From Tolypothrix bouteillei VB521301 (GTDB lineage Bacteria; Cyanobacteriota; Cyanobacteriia; Cyanobacteriales; Nostocaceae), in assembly GCF_000760695.4 (NCBI RefSeq), contig NZ_JHEG04000001.1, positions 635,599 through 699,598 on the forward strand: 64,000 nt of DNA, in the 5' to 3' direction. The notes under the pieces were generated by a model. It had not been told where the DNA came from, searched no databases, and was given only the letters and a program-made list of their open reading frames with translations. The translations under genes were made by a program, and so were the position numbers. The first letter of the stretch is position 1, and the number at the start of each line of letters is the position of its first letter. This document shows positions 35,550-43,533 of the stretch, piece after piece.

Positions 35550-38081
35550 CTAATCAATTTGACACAACCAAGATTCACTTAAAATTTTTTCGGCAATGGG
35601 GTGTTTTGTTATTGTTCCTGGTTTAGAGGTATCATGCCATCCTTGCCAAGTCTGAGCAGCTAGTGTGGAAAACTCACCCCGCACGTGGAACCAGGTAGGA
35701 TTATCCTCTCTACTCCAGAGACTATAAAGCAAATCTAGAACTTTCTCAGACGTGTGGTTACTCATTTGATTGAGTTTGCTGTTACAAGATTCCGTAAAAC
35801 CTTCCTGAAAAACTCTGCTCAGTCCCTCTCGAATACTAAAGTTACTTAGCTTCTTCGAGCATCTTGCAATATTGAAAAGTGCATCACAAATTCGACGGTT
35901 CAATCCCAAATAAACAGAACCCTTAAGTGCTTCTAAAAAACTCTCTAATGCTGCGATCGGTTCATCTTTAATTAAGAGCAAATATTCTCCTTTTAACAAA
36001 GAAATTTCTGAAAGCACTGCTTGACAAAAATTAGGGCTGTGACCGGTAGTTAAATCAGCCTTAGCATACTTCTCAGCAAAACTTAAGGCTTCTATTGGCA
36101 AATGGCTATCTCCAAGTCTGACCAAAACTCGCCCTGCTAAAGCTAGCCATCTAGCCATTCTTTGTGTTAAACCAATACGTGATGCATAATGAGCAGCTTT
36201 GAAGAAATGTGTTGCGGCTTCTTCAAGAGAATTGCGATCGTTAGAAAGATAGAACTGTATTCGCGCAGCATTTCCATAAATTTCAGATAAGGCTTGATAA
36301 ATATCTAATCCTGGGTCTTTATAACACGAGCCTGGTTTAATTGCCTTTCTAATTTCACGGTCCCATTCTTCTAAGCCAAGCCACTTTTTCCTCTTGCTTG
36401 ATTCAAATAAATCTGGGTGGTGCCCGCACGAAAGTTCATACAAATAAATTTCAGACTGGATAAGAGCTTGAATGGGAACTAGCTGTTTCTTGACTTCGCA
36501 ATCTTCTTCAAGAGCTTCTGTAATTGTTTGGATCAGCAGTTTTGCATTACTGATATTACCTAGAAAATTTGATAGCCTGAGTTCTAATCGTTTTGCCAGA
36601 AAATAGCAACGGTAGAAATTGAGTCGATATGAAAAGTAGATTTTTTCCTTGGGAATTTTCTTCAATTCCTCTCTAGCTATATCGGCAATCCTCTTAATTT
36701 GTGCAGAGCGACATTCTTCATCAAGGAATTGGAAATTTTGAAAAGCCATCCTAACATTGGTTAATCTCGTCCTTAGCTCGGAGAGAGTTTTGCATACAGA
36801 ACCATAAATTTCTAAATTGAGGCTTCCATTCCAACTTTGCTCTGCTAGCCATTGCTTTGCAGCACAGACAATTGCTTGCAGCATAGTAATCATTGAATCT
36901 CGATCGACCCAAATCCCTTGATACTTTTGTTGATTTCCTAAAACGACTGTTGTTTCAACTAAGGAATCAATACTGCTGTCTAAGGTTTTTGTTGATAGGG
37001 TTACGTTAGCTATTTCTTCAGTTAAACCCATGTGTAAGCTACAAGCACCAATAGCATTCTCCACTATCGTATTACTAGAGGTATACATCCATTCAAGAAA
37101 TTCATAAGATTTACCATCATGACTAAAGCTACACGTTACCATTGCCATAATTACGGGGTTGAGCGAATTTAGGGAGTGCGCTTCTAGTCCCATTGTCGGG
37201 CACATTCCTGGAGTCTTCAATTCGCACTCTGCTTGGTGGCTAATTTGTACAAATTTATCGTAGAGATTGCTATATTCTTTTTCCCGGTTAATGGTTCGCG
37301 ATAAAGTTTTGAATTCCAACTTTTGAACTCTAATATGAAGGTTAGTTGGATATTTAAGCATTTGCTCTTTAATGGTAATACTTAGGAAAAGTGCAATTGC
37401 TTCTTGTCGGGAGAAATTAGTTTTTCCTCCAGCTTTTAGTCTTTCCCAAGTTCTCTGCAGTTTCTCAATAACCTCCAATCTCAGTTTTAAACCTAAGGTT
37501 GGGTAGGATTTTCTCAGATTGTTAATGAAATATTCAAGGGAGTCATTCTCAGGAGTATCGGAGGAGTTTAAAAAAAGCTTGTTGCTTGCGATCGCGACTT
37601 TGTTGCTAGCAATTGCTACAAACTCCTGAGTAGTAGAGCGTAAATCTTCCAATTCCAGTAACTCCAGCAATGCAGCTATTTGCGCTACTTGAAAAAATCT
37701 CTCCGACGTAACTCGGATAATCTTTGTTTTCTCTGGCAAAAAACCAGCAGACTCCAGTAGTTCATCGGCTCCTGTATCTCCCAATAACTTTCGCAGTTCG
37801 TCAGGGCTTGATTCTAGTTTTTCTTTTTCTGATGTGTTTTGAATCTCTCGTTTTAATTTTCTTTTGGATGCTCTACGACTGCGAAGATTTTTGCACAGTT
37901 GAATCAACCCTTCGCGATCGACGGGTAACCGTTCTTTTTCCTTATTGAGAAAATCGATCACCACAGGCCGGCTAACACCCATTCCTTCTGACAGCTCTAC
38001 CTGCGTTGCTCCCATTTTTTCTAGGAAGAAGTGGAGCATCTCGCGCAGCGCTTCTTGGTCTCCAACACTTTCTTTGCCCAT
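35550..38081 (-). CDS. Large HTH protein with TPR-like C-terminus
   Basis: Residues about 9-65 form an XRE-like helix-turn-helix (TQVELSEGMGVSRPVVIDFL). Residues about 590-760 look like TPR helices (HFFKAAHYASRIGLTQRMAR, IAALESFLEALKGSVYLGLN). The roughly 450 residues between are helical, with a Cys/His-containing stretch (ECELKTPGMCPTMGLEAHSL). VAIASNK is repeated in tandem near residue 160. The plan recalls HTH-TPR regulators that sense a peptide or partner protein, but is far larger. It lies in the toxin-antitoxin/restriction region. I do not recognise a named family. Confidence 0.7.
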   Translation of the reverse strand: MGKESVGDQEALREMLHFFLEKMGATQVELSEGMGVSRPVVIDFLNKEKERLPVDREGLIQLCKNLRSRRASKRKLKREIQNTSEKEKLESSPDELRKLLGDTGADELLESAGFLPEKTKIIRVTSERFFQVAQIAALLELLELEDLRSTTQEFVAIASNKVAIASNKLFLNSSDTPENDSLEYFINNLRKSYPTLGLKLRLEVIEKLQRTWERLKAGGKTNFSRQEAIALFLSITIKEQMLKYPTNLHIRVQKLEFKTLSRTINREKEYSNLYDKFVQISHQAECELKTPGMCPTMGLEAHSLNSLNPVIMAMVTCSFSHDGKSYEFLEWMYTSSNTIVENAIGACSLHMGLTEEIANVTLSTKTLDSSIDSLVETTVVLGNQQKYQGIWVDRDSMITMLQAIVCAAKQWLAEQSWNGSLNLEIYGSVCKTLSELRTRLTNVRMAFQNFQFLDEECRSAQIKRIADIAREELKKIPKEKIYFSYRLNFYRCYFLAKRLELRLSNFLGNISNAKLLIQTITEALEEDCEVKKQLVPIQALIQSEIYLYELSCGHHPDLFESSKRKKWLGLEEWDREIRKAIKPGSCYKDPGLDIYQALSEIYGNAARIQFYLSNDRNSLEEAATHFFKAAHYASRIGLTQRMARWLALAGRVLVRLGDSHLPIEALSFAEKYAKADLTTGHSPNFCQAVLSEISLLKGEYLLLIKDEPIAALESFLEALKGSVYLGLNRRICDALFNIARCSKKLSNFSIREGLSRVFQEGFTESCNSKLNQMSNHTSEKVLDLLYSLWSREDNPTWFHVRGEFSTLAAQTWQGWHDTSKPGTITKHPIAEKILSESWLCQID

Positions 38082-38562
38082 TTTCTTATTGAGTGCACAA
38101 TATAAATGTAAATCTAATTGACATTGTAAATCTTTCTAAGGGATTTTTTGTGTCAATTTATACGTAAAATTGAAAGAATATATCTTCCGAACATTTATGT
38201 GTATATTGAGTTTACATATTTTATGATTGAAATAAATATTTTGTAGTTTATGATACAAAAATTACTTAAATAATGATTTTAATATTAACATGTACAGTCA
38301 AATGACAATATTTGGCTAGATCCTGCTTCCGGAAGTTATAAACCAATCCCTGACTGCTACAAACAAAGGCTAACTAAGTTTCAGTAGCTCACGGAATAAA
38401 GCTTTAATTTTGGCGTGAGAGTGTTTCCGAATAATTTAATAAATGTCTGCTAACAGCACATTGATGGAAGAACCACGACAGATGCTGTTAGAGCTTCGCG
38501 TATCTAATTTTTTGTCTCTAGCAACTAGAACAACGAATTAATGAATTGCTTGGAGGTCAAAC
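38082..38562. other. Gene-free stretch upstream of two small membrane-protein genes
   Basis: AT-rich, no clear gene. At 38443-38541 a short open frame (MSANSTLMEEPRQMLLELRV, 32 codons, ending TAA) reads somewhat like the start of a lost protein. The promoter of the large HTH gene must lie in the left part. Confidence 0.4.
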
Positions 38563-38775
38563 GTGATTTCATTCAACCAAAATTTTCGGTATTTTGTTTA
38601 TTTGGCTTTGCTTGCGATCCTTTTAGGAGTCGTAGCAGAGTTTGATGGTGCCATTACAGTGCAAGTCGCACCTTGGAGCTTGCAAGTCAAAGTACAAGGC
38701 GGTTCTTCTCCGTGTTCAAATGATTTGGTACCACCTGAGAGTCAGCTTAACGTACTCAAACGGAAATTAGCTTAA
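38563..38775 (+). CDS. Small single-pass membrane protein
   Basis: The GTG start has a strong GGAGG seven bases upstream, which supports translation. The 70 residues have one hydrophobic segment (FVYLALLAILLGVVAEFDGA) and a short outer part with QVAPWSLQVKVQGGSSPCSN. I do not recognise a family. It lies next to another small membrane-protein gene and the restriction-modification system. Confidence 0.55.
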   Translation: MISFNQNFRYFVYLALLAILLGVVAEFDGAITVQVAPWSLQVKVQGGSSPCSNDLVPPESQLNVLKRKLA

Positions 38776-38925
38776 GTTGTTTCTCGTTACCTAACAGACT
38801 AAGTTATGGTGCGATCGCTTTGAATGTATCTACTAAAAGGTTTTCCTGAGTCGAGCGTTACCCTCGTCGATTGCAGTCGGGGGTGCATTTATCTCAAAAT
38901 TTAAATGTCAAAAAGGACAAAAATC

Positions 38926-39141
38926 ATGACGAGCAATCTATTTAAGTGGGCTTGTACGGGTCTGAAATATTTTCTGTGGACTTTGCTTGGTTTTGCGATC
39001 GCACATGTGATATTTCAAATTTTTGGAGTTTCTACTGTTTCAATACTTCTGTTCTCCGTTTTCTTGCCATGGATTGCCCGCATTGCAATCTTTATCTTCT
39101 GTTTGTTTGTCGTTGCCATAGTCCATGAGTCTTGTAGCTAA
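38926..39141 (+). CDS. Small two-pass membrane protein
   Basis: From ATG 38926 (preceded by AAGGAC) the protein has 71 residues with two hydrophobic segments, FLWTLLGFAIAHVIFQIFGV and IARIAIFIFCLFVVAIVHES. An in-frame ATG at 38905 would add seven residues. No family is recognised. Such small hydrophobic proteins next to defence genes can be toxins or simply orphan membrane proteins; nothing here decides. Confidence 0.5.
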   Translation: MTSNLFKWACTGLKYFLWTLLGFAIAHVIFQIFGVSTVSILLFSVFLPWIARIAIFIFCLFVVAIVHESCS

Positions 39142-39299
39142 TTCAGAATATCGTTGTAAATATTACAGATGGTAACATCTTACCTGGGTTGGTTTTGCTG
39201 AATTTACCCATCACTCCAACCCTTCTCTTCATAGGAGAAGGGAGTTTGTACTTTTAAGGAGAAGTAGTGAGGAGAGTTTACAAACATTTTTAAAATCAG

Positions 39300-39328
39300 T
39301 TGACAATCTCATTTGAGTACTATAGTAT
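39300..39328 (+). promoter_or_regulatory. Promoter of the DNA methyltransferase gene
   Basis: TTGACA (39300-39305) and TAGTAT (39323-39328) are separated by exactly 17 bases. Transcription would start near 39335, at or just before the ATG at 39336, so the mRNA would be leaderless. The -10 lies inside the candidate controller box. Confidence 0.65.
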
Positions 39329-39332
39329 TCAA
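39319..39332 (+). promoter_or_regulatory. Candidate controller box upstream of the methyltransferase
   Basis: ACTATAGTATTCAA, with the perfect palindrome ACTATAGT, overlaps the -10 region. The identical 14 bases occur upstream of the controller gene (41478-41491). Binding here would block RNA polymerase, giving repression of the methyltransferase. Confidence 0.65.
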
Positions 39333-39335
39333 AGT

Positions 39336-40496
39336 ATGATGTATAAGTTAATTGATTTATTTGCTGGTGCGGGTGGATTAACTACAGGATTTCACTTAGC
39401 AGGGTTTGAATCTTTGTGTGCTGTTGATATAGACACAAAAGCTTTAGCAACCTATAAACTTAACTACCCAAACACTAAGATTGTCAATCAGGATATAAGT
39501 AAAGTAGATCCTTCAGAACTACGTTTATCGCTTAACTTGAAGCAAGAAGAACTAACAGCGTTAATTGGTGGTCCTCCTTGTCAAGGTTTTTCTAAAAACA
39601 TTCCTGCTCGCGAACGCAGTCTGAACGATCCTCGCAATCAACTGTACAAAACTTTTTTGGAATTTGTACAAGAGTTCAGACCTCTTTATGTCGTTATGGA
39701 AAATGTGTCTGAAATCTTGAAGGCATATGATGGTGTAGTTAAAAATGAAATAACGGAGCAACTAAAATCGTTTGGGTACAAAGTTGTTTCAGCTTCCTTA
39801 AATGCTGCTCATTATGGAATACCGCAAACTAGAACTAGGGCATTTTTTATTGCTAGTTTGGATAAAATACCCTCCTTTCCCACGCCAACACATTATGAAA
39901 ATACTCGGAGAGATCGTAGCTCTGTAAAATTGTGCGATCGCCAGATGAATTTATTCGATCTAGATAGTTCTTCAATGGTTACAGTGAGAGATGCAATTGG
40001 AGATTTACCACCATTAGATGCAGGGCAAGAATATGTTGATGGGGATTATCCATCAACTCCACAAACCTCATACCAAACTATAATGCGTAATGAGAGTACA
40101 AAAATTGTTAACCATATTGCCCGTACTTTAACTCCGATTCAAAGAGCAAGAGTCTGTCTTCTAAAAGAAGGGCAAGATGCAAGAGACTTACCACCAGAAT
40201 TAGCTCCTAAGAAACATTATAGTGGAGCTTATGGAAGGCTTTACTGGGATAAACCAGCAAAAACAATTACAAGATGGATGTTTCATCCTGGTTCTGGTAG
40301 GTTTTTTCATCCTACGCAAAATAGAACTATCACAATACGAGAGGCAGCCAGATTGCATTCTTATCCGGATAACTTTCACTTTGTTGGGTCATATACCGAT
40401 ATGGCTTCTCAAATTGGTGAATCTGTTCCTCCGCTGTTAGCTAAAGCAATTGCTATATGTTTGCATCAGAATTGTTATCAAAAAAAGGGTTATTAA
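39336..40496 (+). CDS. DNA (cytosine-5-)-methyltransferase of a type II R-M system
   Basis: The 386-residue enzyme has the ordered m5C motifs: LIDLFAGAGGLTTGF (I, SAM binding), GGPPCQGFS (IV, catalytic Cys), VVMENV (VI), QTRTRAF (VIII) and QIGESVPPLLAKAIA (X). It protects host DNA from the adjacent endonuclease by methylating cytosine in the recognition site. The frame is open from a TTG at 39300, but that TTG belongs to the -35 box; ATG 39336 (or 39339) is the start. Its 3' end overlaps the convergent endonuclease gene by 44 bp. Confidence 0.93.
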   Translation: MMYKLIDLFAGAGGLTTGFHLAGFESLCAVDIDTKALATYKLNYPNTKIVNQDISKVDPSELRLSLNLKQEELTALIGGPPCQGFSKNIPARERSLNDPRNQLYKTFLEFVQEFRPLYVVMENVSEILKAYDGVVKNEITEQLKSFGYKVVSASLNAAHYGIPQTRTRAFFIASLDKIPSFPTPTHYENTRRDRSSVKLCDRQMNLFDLDSSSMVTVRDAIGDLPPLDAGQEYVDGDYPSTPQTSYQTIMRNESTKIVNHIARTLTPIQRARVCLLKEGQDARDLPPELAPKKHYSGAYGRLYWDKPAKTITRWMFHPGSGRFFHPTQNRTITIREAARLHSYPDNFHFVGSYTDMASQIGESVPPLLAKAIAICLHQNCYQKKGY

Positions 40497-41208
40497 TTTG
40501 CGATTGTAAAGCAGCAAGGATAGTCGTTACATAACGCTCGAGTATAAGACGAATTCGTTCAATATTAATACGAACAGCGTTGGTAAGAATTGTTCTTGCT
40601 TTGAAAAGTTGTTTTTGATTTTTGTACCATACTAAATCTGTTTTTCCTGCTATATTTCCTTGCAAACCTACTCCTTGTTTCCCAGAAATTTTATTGACTG
40701 TCCAAGCCCAAGAAAATGTAGTTGAATCGAGTGGCTCAAGTTCATATTCACAATAAACATATTCAGTACCTTGTATATTTTTTAAAAGTATACCTTCGTA
40801 ACTGTTAATAACTCTTTGTAATGACTGGCTTGTTAAAATCTTTTCGTTCCAATGTTGAATAATAGCTTCTCCTAATTCTTGTGGTGAAGATTGTTCAGTA
40901 AGACCGGGAAATCCAAGTTGATTAGCTTTTTTAATCACATCTGCTCTCTGAATTACAAAAAAAAATGTGTTTCCTGATGTGAAATTATTAAGTTGAAGCG
41001 ATTTCAAAGACCAACCAGTCTGAGTCGTAATATCAACAGCATCATAAAGAAGTTTGGTACGTCCTAAAGCTGGATCGGAAAGAGGAATATCTTTTACGTA
41101 ATGAAAAATTGCTTCCCAAGCATAATCTTCTATTGAGCCAATAACCGGAGATGCTACAGTAGCGATTATGCCTTTCCTTAATCTGTCTATTTCATTGTCT
41201 GTCAACAC
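40453..41208 (-). CDS. Probable type II restriction endonuclease
   Basis: The 251-residue protein is assigned mainly by position: it follows the controller gene with a 17-bp overlap and converges on the methyltransferase. An acidic/lysine cluster, EDYAWEAIFHYV followed by YDAVDITTQTGWSLKS, could be a degenerate PD-(D/E)XK nuclease site. The rest (LKNIQGTEYVYCEYELEPLD and others) is unfamiliar. The recognition sequence cannot be predicted. Its start lies within the controller gene's end, so translation is probably coupled. Confidence 0.7.
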   Translation of the reverse strand: MLTDNEIDRLRKGIIATVASPVIGSIEDYAWEAIFHYVKDIPLSDPALGRTKLLYDAVDITTQTGWSLKSLQLNNFTSGNTFFFVIQRADVIKKANQLGFPGLTEQSSPQELGEAIIQHWNEKILTSQSLQRVINSYEGILLKNIQGTEYVYCEYELEPLDSTTFSWAWTVNKISGKQGVGLQGNIAGKTDLVWYKNQKQLFKARTILTNAVRINIERIRLILERYVTTILAALQSQINNPFFDNNSDANI

Positions 41209-41437
41209 TTAAAGATTCCTCTACGGCTCGGAAAAATTCGCTCATGGTTGTATTTAAAGCATTAGTAATATGGTTGAGAACCCTAACAGATGGGCTTTTC
41301 AAACCGCGCTCTAGTTGGCTGATATACGTTCTGTGCAGACCTGTCACTTCTGCCAAATACTCTTGAGACCAGCTTTTTTCTAGACGACGGCGTTGTATTT
41401 CTAACCCTAATATTTGATCTAGTTGACTAGGCTGCAT
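41192..41437 (-). CDS. Controller (C) protein of the R-M system, XRE type
   Basis: At 81 residues it has the usual C-protein length and is almost entirely one helix-turn-helix: LGLEIQRRRLEKSWSQEYLA, then EVTGLHRTYISQLERG, then SVRVLNHITNAL. C proteins activate their own and the endonuclease gene and repress the methyltransferase, delaying restriction until DNA is protected. MQPSQLDQI at 41437 is chosen; the TTG-started extension to 41491 runs through the operator. The candidate C-box lies 41-54 bp upstream. Confidence 0.85.
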   Translation of the reverse strand: MQPSQLDQILGLEIQRRRLEKSWSQEYLAEVTGLHRTYISQLERGLKSPSVRVLNHITNALNTTMSEFFRAVEESLSVDRQ

Positions 41438-41477
41438 AATCAAGAACATTAAGGCTTTGAATACAAAAGTGCTACAG

Positions 41478-41491
41478 ACTATAGTATTCAA
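41478..41491. promoter_or_regulatory. Candidate controller box upstream of the C-R operon
   Basis: ACTATAGTATTCAA on the plus strand is identical to the methyltransferase copy. It lies 41 bp before the controller ATG, where an autoregulatory site is expected. Nearby GACTATAGT also resembles the GACT...AGTC core of known C-boxes. Confidence 0.65.
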
Positions 41492-41513
41492 TACGATTCT
41501 ACAAGGTGCTGTA

Positions 41514-42167
41514 TTAACTTTCAGGTAACTTACACCTTAAAGAGTTAAAAACTGTCTCTGCTTTTTGCACGCCATCCTCACCATGAGTCAATAGAATAAC
41601 AAAATAACGGTTGTTGCCAATTACCACACTCGTTTTGTAACTAATAGTAAACTGACTTTTGGCATCGTCTGGTAATTTCGTTACCCCTTCTTCCACAGTT
41701 ACCTGCGTTGGTGAACCACAAAGCTTTTTAGGTTCTGACCTCGAAGTAGAGACTTGAAAATTATCTCTGTCTCCGAGAAACGTGCTATCTAGAATTTGCT
41801 CAACTTGCTTTTTGTCTGTTTGCGAATCAATGACCACCCTAGCTACCAAAAGCCGTATATCAGGATTGTCACCGTTACTGGTAATAAGTGCTATTTGCGC
41901 TCCTGCTAACTTTAAACCAAGTACACCTTGAGAACCATCTGGAAAGCTATAGTTCATAATACTCCTAGCTATAGCTTCTGCTCTTTGTGGCTTGAAAGCA
42001 TTTGTCGTAAATTGAATCGCTAGCCCGGTGATACCAATCATGACTAGAAAAATAGCCCCAAAAAACACAGAAATTATTTCTAGTAACGTAACTTTGTACT
42101 TGGAATTTTTTGGTGGTAAGACTTGGTTCATTTGAGTTTGTTCAGGAGCTATGCGGTTCAATTCCAT
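41514..42167 (-). CDS. Conserved-looking membrane-anchored hypothetical protein
   Basis: The 217-residue protein has one N-terminal membrane segment (about 27-50, LLEIISVFFGAIFLVMIGIT) and a large outer part with SYKTSVVIGNNRYFVILLTH and EDGVQKAETVFNSLRC. I do not recognise a named domain; the general plan is frequent in cyanobacteria. It lies directly upstream of the controller gene on the same strand, but the controller box between them suggests separate transcription. Confidence 0.6.
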   Translation of the reverse strand: MELNRIAPEQTQMNQVLPPKNSKYKVTLLEIISVFFGAIFLVMIGITGLAIQFTTNAFKPQRAEAIARSIMNYSFPDGSQGVLGLKLAGAQIALITSNGDNPDIRLLVARVVIDSQTDKKQVEQILDSTFLGDRDNFQVSTSRSEPKKLCGSPTQVTVEEGVTKLPDDAKSQFTISYKTSVVIGNNRYFVILLTHGEDGVQKAETVFNSLRCKLPES

Positions 42168-42416
42168 CCACGGGTTGGTTGATATCTAGTTTGTAATATC
42201 TAGATAAAACTTGTTTAATCGCGGTTCTATAATGTTCTAGTTTATCCATTGAACAATAACCTCTTTACTGAAATGGACAATAATGCTATGGCGGAAGCTA
42301 TTGAAGGAGTATCGCATCTGTATACCTGTTAAGATTGGGTAAGCGAGCCATTGTGACTGTACAATCACCTGATTAGAGATTTTTTTGTGGTGGAGAAAGC
42401 AGCTTTCTTGAGATAA

Positions 42417-42629
42417 TTATTCTTCCAAATCTTTTTCCGTAATTCCCGCATCTTTCATGATGCTTTTCAAAGTTCCTATTGGCAAATCTCGATTACTATG
42501 AACGGGTATGGAAAGGATGGCAGGAACATCTTCTTTGGCATAGATATGATGACTGCCAGTTATTCGCTTCAACTCCCAACCATGCCGTTCCACTACTTTA
42601 CATAGAGCCTTACCAGAAATAGCTTTCAT
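42417..42629 (-). CDS. hicA: HicA-type toxin (mRNA interferase)
   Basis: The 70-residue protein has the HicA double-stranded-RNA-binding-like fold: ISGKALCKVVERHGWELKRI, the catalytic-His motif GSHHIYAK, then SIPVHSNRDLPIGTLKSIMK and GITEKDL. HicA toxins cleave mRNA and are blocked by HicB. It follows hicB with a 4-bp overlap. Confidence 0.9.
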   Translation of the reverse strand: MKAISGKALCKVVERHGWELKRITGSHHIYAKEDVPAILSIPVHSNRDLPIGTLKSIMKDAGITEKDLEE

Positions 42630-42826
42630 ATCGATAGCTCAACTAACTGCTTCTCTGGCTCAATTTCTTCCCGCTCACTTGCAACTTCTAACCAACCTTG
42701 AACAGCGTCCTGTAACATCTCTAGCAAGTGTTCGTAGCTCTCTCCCCAAGTATGACATCCTGGTAATGCAGGTACAGAACCACACCACACTCCATTTTCT
42801 TGCCAAATAACCGCTTTAATTTTCAT
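42626..42826 (-). CDS. hicB: HicB-type antitoxin
   Basis: The 66-residue protein has the HicB partial RNase-H fold: VIWQENGVWCGSVPALPGCH, TWGESYEHLLEMLQDAVQGW and a C-terminal EKQLVELSI. No C-terminal DNA-binding domain is attached. It is first in the hicB-hicA pair, the order often seen in cyanobacteria. The structured block at 42835-43266 begins about 10 bp upstream of its start codon, so its promoter lies in or beyond that block. Confidence 0.9.
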   Translation of the reverse strand: MKIKAVIWQENGVWCGSVPALPGCHTWGESYEHLLEMLQDAVQGWLEVASEREEIEPEKQLVELSI

Positions 42827-42834
42827 CTAAAAAC

Positions 42835-43266
42835 CTCCGGGAGTGTGGAAACCGCGCACCTTTAGGTCGCGGAGGAAACACGACACGAGCTAATTTATTA
42901 GCCGTCCCCTTACGGGGTTGGATAAGCAGAGGAGTAGTGCCTATCCACTTCCCTGTATGCCGGGAACACCTTGCTACTCCAGTAATGTGAGCCTTGCCAA
43001 AGTTATCGGTCGGTACCCTTACGGGTTCGGCAATATCCTGCGACGGGAAACCCGTCTTCAGATTTGCCTCACTATCCAAACAGCACTGTCTTACCCCTCG
43101 TAAAACTGGTTAACCATTTGGTTGTAGAGCAGCGAACTGGCATCACGTATTCGCAGGTACGAACTTTAACTCTTGCCGATAACGTAGTCCAGTTAAGGAC
43201 TTAAGCGGGTCAGCTACCTAAAGGCAGAGGCACGAAGCCCCGTTTCTTCAGAGCGGGGTGCTGACA
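42835..43266 (+). ncRNA. Candidate structured RNA, HEARO / IscB omega-RNA-like
   Basis: A gene-free 430-bp block with many strong hairpins: CCGCG/CGCGG (42852-42872), CCCC-TTAC-GGGG (42906-42917), ACCC-TTAC-GGGT (43015-43026), GACGGG-AAA-CCCGTC (43042-43056), a long-range AACTGG/CCAGTT pair (43135-43194), and a 3' structure in which GTCAGC (43209) and GCTGAC (43260) enclose CCCCG/CGGGG. This density and the closing 3' stem recall HEARO RNAs, the guide RNAs of IscB nucleases. No iscB gene follows. The identification is from memory of the class and was not computed. The 87-codon frame at 42816-43079 (-) is treated as spurious. Confidence 0.45.
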
Positions 43267-43533
43267 AACTATCCATCAGTCTGTACTCATGAATTTTAAC
43301 GCATTGGGCATTTTCTGTGCTTCCACTGTAAGACAAACACATTTAAATTTTGAAAGTCATATGCAATAAGAGTTTTAATTCCTTAGCACTCGCATTGAGT
43401 ATGCTTTTTTTATAACAGCATAGTACTGGCTCCAAAATGCGGTTCATTTAAATAGATAGTCTTCGGTTGGAAAAGGAATAGTCGTTTCGCGAATCGCAAA
43501 AAATAATTCTAGACTCGCCTTTACAGTACGATA

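Noticed and set aside
39300..39335. TTG at 39300 as start of the methyltransferase
   Set aside because: The TTG is part of a TTGACA -35 box, and the extra 12 residues would be encoded by the promoter and operator. ATG 39336 begins directly before the conserved LIDLFAGAGG motif.
34937..42826. Prophage or integrative element
   Set aside because: No integrase, phage structural gene or tRNA attachment site was found beside the toxin-antitoxin and R-M genes. The region is called accessory only from its gene content.
42816..43079. 87-codon open frame on the minus strand overlapping the hairpin block
   Set aside because: It has no domain, is very basic and repeat-like (RPKGARFPHSRRF), runs through several perfect hairpins and overlaps the hicB start. 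It is better explained as a by-product of a structured RNA.
42835..43266. Group II intron, RNase P RNA or tmRNA as identity of the hairpin block
   Set aside because: No domain V-like hairpin with AGC and GAAA features, no conserved RNase P core, and no tRNA-like ends were seen.
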